A stretch of 64,000 nt of DNA from Chondrosia reniformis (lineage: Eukaryota > Porifera > Demospongiae > Chondrillida > Chondrillidae): contig OX359189.1 in assembly GCA_947172415.1 (NCBI GenBank), forward strand, positions 3,300,501 through 3,364,500, written 5' to 3'. Positions 37,396 to 50,800 of the stretch are shown here, piece after piece (position 1 is the first letter of the stretch; every line of letters begins with the position of its first letter). A model generated the notes under the pieces. It saw only the letters and a list, made by a program, of their open reading frames with translations. It did not search any database and was not told the origin of the DNA. The position numbers and the translations under genes were made by a program.

Positions 37396-39056
37396 CGTTT
37401 GCTAAATATATTAAATTAAAAAACTACTCAATTTAGCAAAACTCTGTCCAATCCATCTTCAAACAAGCTATTGTGACTCCAATATATAAAGATAAAGACC
37501 AAGACAGTGTAGACAATTATTGACCCATATCAGTACTCCCATCTATCAGTAAGGTGCTTGAAAAAGCCAATATAGCTTACAGTTCATGAGTCATCTTGAA
37601 GTTAACAAACTTCTTTATAAGCTACAAAGTGGCTTCCGCCCATCTCATTCAACCCAAACCTCAACTGGTACATGGATATTGACAAAGGCCTTTATGTAGG
37701 AGTCATTTTTGTAGATATACGTAAAGCCTTTGACTCAATTGATATCCCTATGCTTATTAACAAACTGCACTCATATGGTCTTACAAACTCAACAATATCT
37801 TGGCTAACATCCTATCTCTCAAATCGTTCTCAAGCTCTCTCCATAAATGGGAATTTTTCCTCCTTTGAACCCATTTCAACTGGATTACCTCAAGGATCTA
37901 TACTTGGACCACTTCTCTTTTCCCTGTTTATTAATGACTTACCCCAAAGCTGCAGCGATTCATCCACCATTATGTATGCTGATGATACAGCTATCTATAT
38001 ATCCTCTAAGGATCCATCAACACTATCTACACCCCTACAATAAGCTTTGAACAATCTCCTGGCATGGCTAAGTCAAAATAAACTCACACTGAATGCTACC
38101 AAAACCAAGTGTATGCTAATACAACCAGAGAGAAAGCAGACCTTTAACCTGAAAATAGCTATTGACAACTTACCAATTGAGCAGGTCAACAACTTCCAAT
38201 ACCTTGGTGTGTGGTTTAATGATCTTGGTCTGATCATACTCAGTATTTTCAAACCAAAGTGTCCAAGAAAGCCCATCTACTGCGACACTTATCCTGGTTC
38301 CTCCCAAAAGCCGCATTAACTACCTTCTATAAGGTCTATATTCTACTCATCTTTGATTATGGTGACGTAGTCTGGAATGGCTGTTCATCTACAGAATCTC
38401 TGAAGCTTGAGAGACTACAAAACTACTGTGCCCGCATCATTCTTAAGAGAAGGTGATTCTCTTCTGCTAGCCAATATAAATCCACTCTAGGATGGCTGAC
38501 CCTAGAGGCGAGGAGGAGACTGAACCTAGCCAAAACCATTCTCCGCTGTAAAGCTAATATAGCTCCCAGTTACCTGACTCAAACCTGTAAACCACTCACC
38601 CATGGCCATCAAACCAGGACCAGGCTGATCAGTCTATCAGTTCCAGTTTGCCACCGGCAGCATACCAATGCGTCCTTCTCCTACCAAACTGCTAAGCTGT
38701 GGAATGGTCTACCACCTCACCTTAAAGCATGTTCACTATGATTCTCCTCACAAATTTGTTGATCATATGTATAGACAAATATCTCAATTTATCATGAAAC
38801 AAACCTCTACTTGAACTATATTAACTCATGATTAAATTTTGTATCTTAATTGAGGCATACACATTTTATTTTCACTGTATATACTAATTTATCTATTTAT
38901 ATAATTTTATCATTATTTTCCCCCTTAACCTGTACTCCTCCCTCACACCCCTTATCATTTGTTTTTATAATCTAATCCGGGACCACTGTAAAGTAGCCAA
39001 TGGCTAAGAGGCTCCCCAATCTAAATAATGCTTATTGAATTGAATTGAATTGAAAT
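37396..39056 (+). mobile_element. 5'-truncated LINE (CR1/Jockey-type RT) with 15-bp target duplication
   Basis: The target duplication TAAATCCCAACGATG occurs at 37381-37395 and 39057-39071. Inside, an RT is readable: PISVLPSISKVLEKA, VIFVDIRKAFDSID (motif A), STGLPQGSILGPLLFSLF (motif B), MYADDTAIYI (catalytic YADD), QNKLTLNATKTKCM, and the thumb YILLIFDYGDVVWNG and LERLQNYCARIIL. An in-frame TAA at about 38041, plus frame changes, kill it. It ends in a (TTGAA)n tail, typical of CR1-like/Jockey-like elements. No endonuclease remains. The target was itself a copy of the repeat seen in the hAT-like MITE at 23811-24156. Confidence 0.9.
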
Positions 39057-39649
39057 AAATCCCAACGATGTGGCCAAGTAGTTCGAGTTACCACCCCCCA
39101 AGTTTTTAAACTCAAAAATTTGTTTAAGAAAACTATCAAAGCAAAATTTAGAAAGTATATACTATTAACAAGAAAAAGTGGTAATGCAAGTTATGAATTC
39201 AAAAAATGAGGTTAGAAGTAGGGATGGCAGTGTCTGAAACAATGCCTGACACCTCTGGAAAAGATATCGAAATCAGAAAGTGATCTTATGAGGCTAACCA
39301 TGAAGAAGGGGCTTATATATATACACTGAAACTAAATACCTATATCGGCTATCATGATGTGTTCAAACAGAAGTGATGTACATGTGATTTAGTTTCAGTA
39401 TGCCAGGCCAATTCACAGTTAGCCTTATTAATGTCTTGTTTCTATAAGTTTTCCTGATATATATGCCGTATATAGTCATTGTTGTAGGCACTGTCATCCC
39501 TAAATTCATTTTTAATTTTTTTTTTTTACATGGTTTGAGTTCTAAGTTAAAGAATCAATGTACTTCCTAATTAACTGTTGGGGTCCTACTACACATTTAG
39601 AGGTACTGCCTAGTTCTTCATTAATGGTTTGTCTATAGTAGGACTTATA

Positions 39650-40620
39650 TACAGTACAAGTTACAATATACTAAGGTAATCTAAATTAATAAATAATATA
39701 ATTAAATAATTCATATGGCTCCAAGAATGACCTAGAAACAGAATGGGTGTATTATCCTAAAGTTTAGGGTATAAAACTCATTTCAAATTTAGGGATTTTT
39801 CATTTAGGCCTCCATTTGTTAGAAAACAGAGGACAAAGTCTGCATATAAAATGCCATAGGACTATAATAGAAAAACTGTAGGAAATAGGTCGACTGTAAC
39901 CTATAGGTTGACCGTATTACTTTTGTAATTTAAACTCTGTCTTCTCTTCTTATGTTATCTGTTAATATTTTACCACATAATCAACAGGGTTAGAGACCAT
40001 TTTGTAACTTGTACACAAGGACATAAAAGGCCAAGGGCTTTATATGCATATGTCATATGATGTCCCTTGTGTACAAGTTACAAAATGGTCTCTAACCCTG
40101 TTGATTATGCGAATGCATGCAACCAGCCATCGGTATTCTTAGCTCCCTCACAAGGCAAATCAAATCTGCTGTGGTTATTAGCTGAGACCCCTTTAAGACT
40201 GGAACCTTTATTGATATATGGCATGCAGATGCATCATTAAATTCAGTCTATTATTAGGACGTGTGTTAAAAGTCCTAATAATTTACCGAATTTAATAACA
40301 GATCAGCATGTCTAATAATTTCCACTAGATGCATCATCTTCAGTCTATACTAAGGTGTGAAAAGGTAATTGGTAGGCCATGTGTTCTATCTTGCAATTGG
40401 ATGATCTGTATCAACTACTACTCTCTATGCAGTAGTTGAGGATTTCAAGGCCTGCAACTATACGTACTATTTAAAATACTGATTATCCTAGGGGTCACTT
40501 GGATCTCTTTAAATTTGTAACTTGCACTGTGTAGCTAGTACATGATTGTAGTTTTAATATTACATAGTCACTTGGATCTCTTAAATTTGAAACCTGTACT
40601 GTGTAATACTTGATTGTAAT
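39650..40620. repeat. Long dispersed repeat, copy B, with a 124-bp hairpin
   Basis: Collinear with copy A at 35331-36480. The hairpin at 39981-40104 has long arms: TCAACAGGGTTAGAGACCAT then TTTGTAACTTGTACACAAGG on the left, and the matching complement on the right ending GGTCTCTAACCCTGTTGA. The pairing here is nearly perfect, better than in copy A. Confidence 0.85.
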
Positions 40621-41812
40621 TTTAATATTATATATAAAGATATTATTATTAGAGGCCTAATTGGCAGGGGCTACTAACATACTTATATGTAATTATAATG
40701 TACGTAGGTCTGCTAAAAATTCTTTAATTATTAGATAAGGGCTTTCTTACATGGCTACTATGGACTTGCATGGTATACAATTTAGACAGCTTATGGATCC
40801 TATCATTCATTTTTTAAGTACAGCATTTTCCCACTCACTAATTATTAATACAGAAGTACACATTTTTTCCCTATGGGGCTAGGCATTTTATATTTTCTAA
40901 GACCTTCCTTTTGTATTTTGGAGCAGTTAATATACCAGTTAAAGTTATTAGGTTTTCTAATTCTTAAGAAGTTTCCTAAGCTTTGCATGGGTTAATAACA
41001 ATACATGGATCACCTGTTAAAACAAGGAGACTTGTAAAGGAAGGTGGGCTGACAACACTGACATGGTTCAGGTTTCCTAAAAATATCTGATTTGAGGCCT
41101 GTGAACATTTGAAGATATGCATGAGGTCCTCTTGGTTGGGTTTGTTTATACATTACACAAGGTGGACTTATTCATATAGGTACTCTGTAATAAATTAAAA
41201 AGCCTGTGTAGAGGAAACTTAACCTGGTGATAGCTTGGGATGAGGATGTATATAGGAACTTCTCTTTCTTCTCTTGCTCCACTGGAGATCAATACAGATA
41301 TATAGTCTATAAAACTTTCAAATTGGAGAATTTTCTGTAAATATATAATGGGTCTCTGTATATGCATCTGTGTATATATGATGCTCTGGCTAACTATGTG
41401 TGACACTTTTCGTCAAAACTGTACAGAATACCTACATAATCAGACAATTGTACAGTCATTATTAGGAAACTGTTTTAATCACAATTTAGAAGTAGAATGA
41501 TTATAACAAATCAAGACACTTACTTACAGAAATAAGAGCATGATACAAGAAAAGGTTAAAGTGAGATGGATTTAAACTCTTAAACTACAGAACTATAATC
41601 TAGCTAAGTGTTAAACAAGACATAACCTGGTACATAGGCAAGACTAGCTGTAACATGTACAAATAAGGTACTAAGTGTTCAATTAATACTCTGTTACATA
41701 TGTATTTGTACTTCATACATTTCATTTGAATAATTAATTGTGTACAAAATAATACACCTATTAAATATATTGTGTACATATGTACGTATATACTTGCTTT
41801 CTCATTATCCAG
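40621..41812. other. No supported exon; upstream region or introns of the EMI/EGF gene
   Basis: The first part of the EMI domain and the signal peptide exon of the EGF gene must lie upstream of 41813, here or further left. I could not identify them. A minus-strand frame at 41406-41146 has no recognisable motif. Confidence 0.4.
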
Positions 41813-44800
41813 GATTAACTATTATACAGTCAAGTATCAAAGAGCCTTTGTCTCATTTTCTTATATGGCTTCTGCTTCCATCTGTTGCTCAGGCTATACA
41901 GGGAGTAATTGTGATGGTAAGGCTTGCTTAATATTAAGAGTGACAATTCATATTTGGATGAAAATTACTATATACAAAACATTGATTTTGTTTGATGAGT
42001 GTGCCATTGGAGAACATATTTGTCAGCATATATACACGTAACTATCAGAATACTTGTAGAAGTTATGACTGCAGTTGTAGTCAGACTTACAATTGATAAA
42101 AAATCTGTACCTTCACATTTAGAGATATGTCTCTAAATGTGAAAGTTTGGATTTTTTATCACATTTTGACTATATGAATAATCTAACACAACATTTTACA
42201 ACATGCTACATCTACTTTAGAGTAAAGGCTTATAGGGAACTTAACCTAGAGAGTGTTGGAGGGGATACCAGCATTTTCTCCTGAAGTTCTTAATACTCCG
42301 AAGAACCAGACAGCTGTTTCTGGGAAGGTCATCCTTCTTCAGTGACCCTGGGAATATTTGGATCTTTTTGAGTCCCTGCATGGTTCTCTGTGCTAATCTA
42401 GTGGTTTGCAAATACACTAGAATATTGATAAGACTAATCTCTGATCCAGGACTAAAATTATGATCAATTGCAAATTATCACAGACTTCTACTTATGTATT
42501 TATTATCACCTCCAAAATCAGCAATTGAGCAATTTTCATTGAACTATACTTAGTCATTTTATATCCTTTTGTAAACATCAAAATATATTGCAACACTCTA
42601 CACTCTTATTATAGGAATGAAGATAATGAATGAACTACGTACCCTGATATACGTAGTTCAAAATATCTCAGATTTCCAATTTTGACTTATAACAGCTTTT
42701 AGCTACTTTGGGTGGAACAATTAATGATATACATGTATATTTATCACATTGTATATATATATATATATTGTCCAGTCAAAGCTGTTGTAGCTTGATTTAA
42801 TTAAATCAAACCTTTCTAATTTTGTTGTTACAGACATCAATGAGTGTGATGTTGATAATGGAGGATGTAGCGATATATGTCATAATACTCTTGGTTCATT
42901 TTACTGTGATTGTAAGGAAGGTTATAGATTGGATTCAAATGGAAAACATTGTACTGGTAGGTTATACGAAAGTCATTTTTTCTAACTGTATATAATTTGA
43001 CTTAAAGAAAGTTTCTTTTTCATATTGTTGTTACAGAGATCGATGAGTGCAATAATGATAATGGAGGATGTAGTGATATATGTCATAATACTCCTGGTTC
43101 ATTCTACTGTGATTGTCAGGAAGGTTATACATTGCATTCAAATGGAAAAAATTGTACTGGTAGGTTATACGAAAGTCATTTTTTCTAACTGCATATAATT
43201 TGAATTAAAAAAAGTTTTTTTTTCATATTGTTGTTACAGAGATCGATGAGTGCAATAATGATAAAGGAGGATGTAGCCACATATGTCATAATACTCTTGG
43301 TTCATTCTTCTGTGATTGTAAGGAAGGTTATACATTGCATTCAAATGGAAAAAATTGTACTGGTAGGTTATACGAAAGTCATTTTTTGTAACTGTATATA
43401 ATTTGACTTAAAGAAAGTTTCTTTTTCATATTGTTGTTACAGAGATCAATGAGTGCAATAATAATAATGGAGGATGTAGCCACATATGTCGTAATACTCT
43501 TGGTTCATTCTATTGTGATTGTAGGGAAGGTTATACACTGCAAAGAGAAAACTGTACTGGTAGGTTATACGAAAGTCATTTTTTGTAACTGTATATAATT
43601 TGATTTGAAGAATATTTTTTCTATATTGTTGTTAAAGACATCAATGAATGTGATTATTATAATGGAGGATGTAGCCACATATGTCATAATACTCTGGGTT
43701 CATTCTACTGTGATTGTCAGGAAGGTTATACATTGCATTCAAATGGAAAACATTGTACTGGTAGGTTATACGAGAGTCATTTTTTGTAACTGTATATAAT
43801 TTGACTTGAAGAATTTTTATTTCCATATTGTTGTTATAGAGATCAATGAATGTGATTATTATAATGGAGGATGTAGCCACATATGTCATAATACTCTGGG
43901 TTCATTCTACTGTGATTGTCAGGAAGGTTATACATTGTATTCAAATGGAAAACATTGTACTGGTAGGTTATATGAAAGTCATTTTTTGTAACTGTATATA
44001 ATTTGACTTGAAGAATTTTTATTTCCATATTGTTGTTATAGAGATCAATGAATGTGATTATTATAATGGAGGATGTAGCCACATATGTCATAATACTCTG
44101 GGTTCATTCTACTGTGATTGTCAGGAAGGTTATACATTGTATTCAAATGGAAAACATTGTACTGGTAGGTTATACGAAAGTCATTTTTTCTAACTGTATA
44201 TAATTGGACTTGAAGACAGTTTTTTTCATATTGTTGTTACAGAGATCGATGAGTGCAATAATGATAATGGAGGATGTAGCCACATATGTCATAATACTCT
44301 GGGTTCATTCTTCTGTGATTGTAAGGAAGGTTATACATTGCATTCAAATGGAAAAAATTGTACTGGTAGGTTATACGAAAGTCATTTTTTCTAACTGTAT
44401 ATAATTTGACTTGAAGACAGTTTCTTTTTCATATTGTTGTTACAGAGATCGATGAGTGCAATAATGATAAAGGAGGATGTAGTGATATATGTCATAATAC
44501 TCCTGGTTCATTCTACTGTGATTGTCAGGAAGGTTATACATTGCATTCAAATGGAAAAAATTGTACTGGTAGGTTATACGAAAGTCATTTTTTCTAACTG
44601 TATATAATTTGACTTGAAGACAGTTTTTTTCATATTGTTGTTACAGAGATCGATGAGTGCAATAATGATAAAGGAGGATGTAGCCACATATGTCATAATA
44701 CTCTTGGTTCATTCTATTGTGATTGTAGGGAAGGTTATATACTGCATTCTAATGGAGAAAACTGTATTGGTAGGTTATACGAAAGTCATTTTTTGTAACT

Positions 44801-47800
44801 GTATATAATTTGACTTAAAGAATATTTTTTCTATATTGTTGTTAAAGACATCAATGAATGTGATTATTATAATGGAGGATGTAGCCACATATGTCATAAT
44901 ACTCTTGGTTCATTCTACTGTGATTGTCAGGAAGGTTATACATTGCATTCAAATGGAAAACATTGTACTGGTAGGTTATACGAAAGTCATTTTTTGTAAC
45001 TGTATATAAGTTGACTTGAAGAATTTTTTTCCATATTGTTTTTACAGAGATCAATGAGTGCGATGATGATAATGGAGGATGTAGCCACATATGTTGTAAT
45101 ACTGATGGTTCATTCTACTGTGATTGTCAGGAAGGTTATACATTGCATTCAAATGGAAAACATTGTACTGGTAGGTTATATGAAAGTCATTTTTTGTAAC
45201 TGTATATAATTTGACTTGAAGAATTTTTTTCCATATTGTTGTTACAGAGATCAATGAGTGCGATGATGATAATGGAGGATGTAGCCACATATGTCGTAAT
45301 ACTGATGGTTCATTCTACTGTGATTGTCAGGAAGGTTATACATTGCATTCAAATGGAAAACATTGTACTGGTAGGTTATATGAAAGTCATTTTTTGTAAC
45401 TGTATATAATTTGACTTGAAGAAAGTTTTTTTCCATATTGTTGTTACAGAGATCAATGAGTGCGATGATGATAATGGAGGATGTAGCCACATATGTCGTA
45501 ATACTGATGGTTTATTCTACTGTGATTGTCAGGAAGGTTATACATTGCATTCAAATGGAAAACATTGTACTGGTAGGTTATATGAAAGTCATTTTTTGTA
45601 ACTGTATATAATTTGACTTGAAGAATTTTTTTCCATATTGTTGTTACAGAGATCAATGAGTGCGATGATGATAATGGAGGATGTAGCCACATATGTCGTA
45701 ATACTGATGGTTCATTCTACTGTGATTGTCAGGAAGGTTATACATTGCATTCAAATGGAAAACATTGTACTGGTAGGTTATATGAAAGTCATTTTTTGTA
45801 ACTGTATATAATTTGACTTGAAGAAAGTTTTTTTCCATATTGTTTTTACAGAGATCAATGAGTGCGATGATGATAATGGAGGATGTAGCCACATATGTCG
45901 TAATACTGATGGTTCATTCTACTGTGATTGTCAGGAAGGTTATACATTGCATTCAAATGGAAAACATTGTACTGGTAGGTTATATGAAAGTCATTTTTTG
46001 TAACTGTATATAATTTGACTTGAAGAATTTTTTCCATATTGTTGTTACAGAGATCAATGAGTGCGATGATGATAATGGAGGATGTAGCCACATATGTCGT
46101 AATACTGATGGTTCATTCTACTGTGATTGTCAGGAAGGTTATACATTGCATTCAAATGGAAAACATTGTACTGGTAGGTTATATGAAAGTCATTTTTTGT
46201 AACTGTATATAATTTGACTTGAAGAAAGTTTTTTTCCATATTGTTGTTACAGAGATCAATGAGTGCGATGATGATAATGGAGGATGTAGCCACATATGTC
46301 GTAATACTGATGGTTTATTCTACTGTGATTGTCAGGAAGGTTATACATTGCATTCAAATGGAAAACATTGTACTGGTAGGTTATATGAAAGTCATTTTTT
46401 GTAACTGTATATAATTTGACTTGAAGAATTTTTTTCCATATTGTTGTTACAGAGATCAATGAGTGCGATGATGATAATGGAGGATGTAGCCACATATGTC
46501 GTAATACTGATGGTTCATTCTACTGTGATTGTCAGGAAGGTTATACATTGCATTCAAATGGAAAACATTGTACTGGTAGGTTATATGAAAGTCATTTTTT
46601 GTAACTGTATATAATTTGACTTGAAGAAAGTTTTTTTCCATATTGTTGTTACAGAGATCAATGAGTGCAATAATGATAATGGAGGATGTAGCGATATATG
46701 TCGTAATACTCTTGGTTCATTCTACTGTGATTGTAGGGAAGGTTATACATTGCATTCAAATGGAAAAAAATGTACTGGTAGGTTATATACGTCTGTGTAT
46801 TACTAAACCATGGAGGGTATATACATACTTTCTCCCCTTCTGATTTCTTTACTTAACTACTTAACTATATTCCATTGTTTATTCTCATTCACCAATTGTA
46901 AATTTTAAATTTTATGTTTATACTGTATCTGAAATTAAATATAAATATACTGTAAGTTGACTTAAAGAAATCTTTCCATATTGCATGTTGTTGTATCAAT
47001 GAGTGCAATGATGGTAATGGAAGATGTAGCCACATATGTCCATAACACTGGTGGTTCATACTATTGTCGCTGTAGGACAGGCTGTAGATTGAATTCAAAA
47101 TGTTATTTCCCTATATAATGGTAGATTATGAAATTGCATTTAAATTTTAAATTGCAGATTCACAGTAAATCATTCTTTTGGTATTTGCTTTGCAGACATA
47201 AATGAGTGTTCTAATCATTATGGCGGGTGTAGTCACACATGTCATGACACACGCAGTTCATTTTACTGTAGTTTTAAACATAGGCTATTAATTGGATTTA
47301 AATGGAAAAACCTGTAAAGATAGGTTATGGCACTTTATCTATCTGCATAGTTTGATAACCTTTCTAAATTTGTTGTTGCAGATATTGATGAGTGTTCTGA
47401 GGCTAATGGTGGATGTAACCACACATGTCATAACACAGGTGGTACCTTCAAATGTAGTTGTAACAAAGGTTATGAATTAGATTCAAATGGAAAAGGCTGT
47501 AAAGGTAGGTTATAGATAGTTACTACAGAGCTTATATAGGGTGTAACAAATTTGTTGTACTCACCCTTGGGCGCTTCATATCTCTGGTCTTGTACAATTA
47601 ATTGTAAGAATAGTCACCCCAAAAAGACGGGTTGGATTTTATTGTTGTATTTTCAGCACTTGTGCTGTACCCTTCATTCTAATGGAAAAACCTGTAAAGA
47701 TAGGTTATGGCACTTTATCTATCTGCATAGTTTGATAACCTTTCTAAATTTGTTGTTGCAGATATTGATGAGTGTTCTGAGGCTAATGGTGGATGTAACC

Positions 47801-50800
47801 ACACCTGTCATAACACAGATGGTACCTTCAAATGTAGTTGTAACAAAGGTTATGAATTAGATTCAAATGGAAAAGGCTGTAAAGGTAGGTTATAGATATT
47901 TACTACAGAGTTTATATAGGGTGTAACGAATTTGTTGTACTCACCCTTGGGCACTTCATATCTCTGGTCTTGTACAATTAATTGTAAGAATATAGTCACC
48001 TCAAAAATACTGGTTGGATTTTAATTGCTGTATTTTCAGCACTTGTGCTGTACCCTTCTATCTGTACTTCTAAGCATGTGCAACTGTGGCGTGACCTTTG
48101 GGAAGGTGTTGTCATGCATATGGCTAATTGATATAGCTACTGTATGGAGTTATTAGGGGTGCTTGTCACCTCACCTGCCCCAACCACCAAAATGATTGAA
48201 GTTGTTTATTATATTTAATGTGTTAAAATGCATGAAGGAAGTGGCATTTTCATGTGATCTTTTCATGACTGTGTAGTATAATTCTTCGTGATTCATGAAA
48301 CATTAGAAATCGTCAGGACCAAGTGGCTTATAGACAAAATAACCTACTTGGCACCATTCTGAAGTTATTCTTAACTCACTAACCACTGTTAACTTCCTGT
48401 GACAGCCATTGACTAGCATAAGCAGTAGAATATCAGTTAGTTAGTGAATACAATACAATGTATATTTATAGATCAACTGGACCTGGGCCTCACTAGAGGA
48501 TAAATCGATCGGGATATTGAGATTCTGTGGATGGTTCACTGTAGATATAGTACTGCAAATACATGGTATAGCAGCTTTAAGGAGAGAGAATGATAATCAT
48601 ATAACTGTGGTACCATTTTCTTTGCTAATATTGACATCTTGTAAGCTGAGTCAAGGATTTCCTGCATGGTGGGTTGAACACATCAAAAATACACTTCGTA
48701 ACTTATCCCCCCAAAGGCCACGTGCTTATATGTTATATCAAGGCTGGAGCAGTTATATCAGTGAGTATACATAATTGATTATAAAATGGCCATGGCCTCG
48801 TGGTTGATCTGACTTGAAAGTGATAGTACCCAAGAAAGTGTTCTTTTAAGAAGATTGGTTTAAGGAGTTTTAATTGAAGTTGTTAAAAAATTTTAGTTTC
48901 AAAACTGAATACCAGCATTGTTGTACCTGTATGAGGAAAGGAAAATGTGTGAGATGCGCATGTGTGATGACAGGGAGAGATTGCTTAGATTGTTGGCCTT
49001 CTAGGATGGGAGGTTGTCAGAATACAATAGGCACATTTGAACCTATAGAGGTGTACAGATTGCTGATGAAGTTGTGGACAGTGGTAACAAAACCTATGCT
49101 GACCTAAAGATGAGGGAAGCATTTGGGGAACTCTACAGGAAAATAAGGAATTCCATCAGAATGAAGGTAATGGTAATGGTAATTTGGGTCATATTTGGAG
49201 ATGGATTACCAATCTACAGGGTCAAATGTATGACCTTCCAGGTGGTGCTATAGGGAGGGAGTTTGTCTCCCTAATGGCTACAGAATAGAGCCTACTAGCC
49301 TCTGCCACAGTTACCTCTGAAAAACCCATATGCTTTGGTTCACTAATGTTACAGTGTGACCCAGCTATAAAGAAAGGGGATGATATATGAAGGCTTTTAA
49401 GAAGAAGACTTGACATGTGGAAGCTGAACCATATCTAGATTTAATTAATGAAGCTGAGAGATGTAATAGGAAGTTTAAGTCAAGATTAGGTAAATTCGAC
49501 ACCGAGCATATGGTGAAAGTGTTCACTCGTCTTATGCTAAGAGGGAAGATCAAGGAGGCATGTAGGTTCATCACTGAGCGAAATGGTGGTGGGGTGCTAG
49601 ATCCTATGGCTGAAGTTGCCAAGCCAGTAGGCAAAACAGTACTTGAAGTACTAAAACTGTAACATCCACCTCAGGCCGAAGTGAACCCAAAAGATTCTAT
49701 TAATTATTCTGAACTCCCGGCACATGTTGATGTGGACATTACTGCAGCTAACATTGAGAGAGCAGCGAGGAAGCTAAGAGGTGGAGCAGGACCCAGTGGG
49801 TTGGATGCTATACATTGGCAGAGTTTCCTGCTGAGATATGGCAAACACAGTGAAGGATTAAGAGAAGCAATGGCTACTGTAACAAGACGGTTAGCAAACA
49901 GTCTAGTCAATTTGGAGGATGTAAGAACATTGAAAGTGAAATGGTTGACTGCCCTGGATAAATGCCCTGGAGTTCGACCAATTGGTGTTGGCGAATGCTC
50001 TGACAGAGTGTGTGGTAATGTAACGATTGCGCTGTCTTGCAACACTCAAAATGGAAGAATGGTCAATCATTCAAAATACAACCAGCCGAAGCGTAATATC
50101 TCTCTCTCTCTTACATTCACAAGAAAAACGTTCTCTCTAGTCCTCTCTTTCTGCTTTCTTTTTCTAAACAGTTATACAGGAAATTACTAATTACCTAATT
50201 TTAGTCAGACACACACAATAAGTGATAACAGCTAACACACACACACAGATTACACGTCAACCAATCACGGACAAAGGTAAGTAGTTTAATGTTACTCTTC
50301 TACAGTAAAACTATGGCTGAGGTGACGGGGGATGATGTACAAGAACAATGTGGTGCTGACCAGCTCAGCTCGGGCATAAAGGACGATATTGAAGCTGCTA
50401 TTCATGTAGTTAATGATACATTTGATGGAAATTCTAAGAATGGTTGGGGATGGTTATTGATTGACCCAAAGAACGCTTTTTCTCTGAGCCGTGTGACAAC
50501 ATTATGGTATACAAGGGTGTTGTGGCCTAGATGTTCTTGTTACTTGTTTAATTCCTATAGAGGGTGGTCTACACTGTTGATTTATGGTGTAAAGGAGTCT
50601 CTATGCAGTCAGGAGGGAGTTACCCAAGGTGATCCCTTGTCAATGCATCTGTACGCAGTGGGCCTGCTTCCTCGTATTCGTACCTTTAAAGAACCAGGTT
50701 AATGGATACAGAATTGGTTTGCTGATGATGCTGTCTGATACCGAGAAAATGAAGAATCTAAGTGAATGGTTAGACAAGCTCAAGTTAAGTGGACCTGATT

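Noticed and set aside
44851..46641. Series of ~79-codon minus-strand ORFs every ~200 bp
   Set aside because: They are antisense shadows of the plus-strand EGF exons and their introns; the plus strand has the Cys pattern and splice sites.
48517..48774. 85-codon plus-strand ORF as an extra EGF-gene exon
   Set aside because: No EGF Cys pattern, no suitable phase 1 acceptor and donor, and it lies in the transposon-rich intron.
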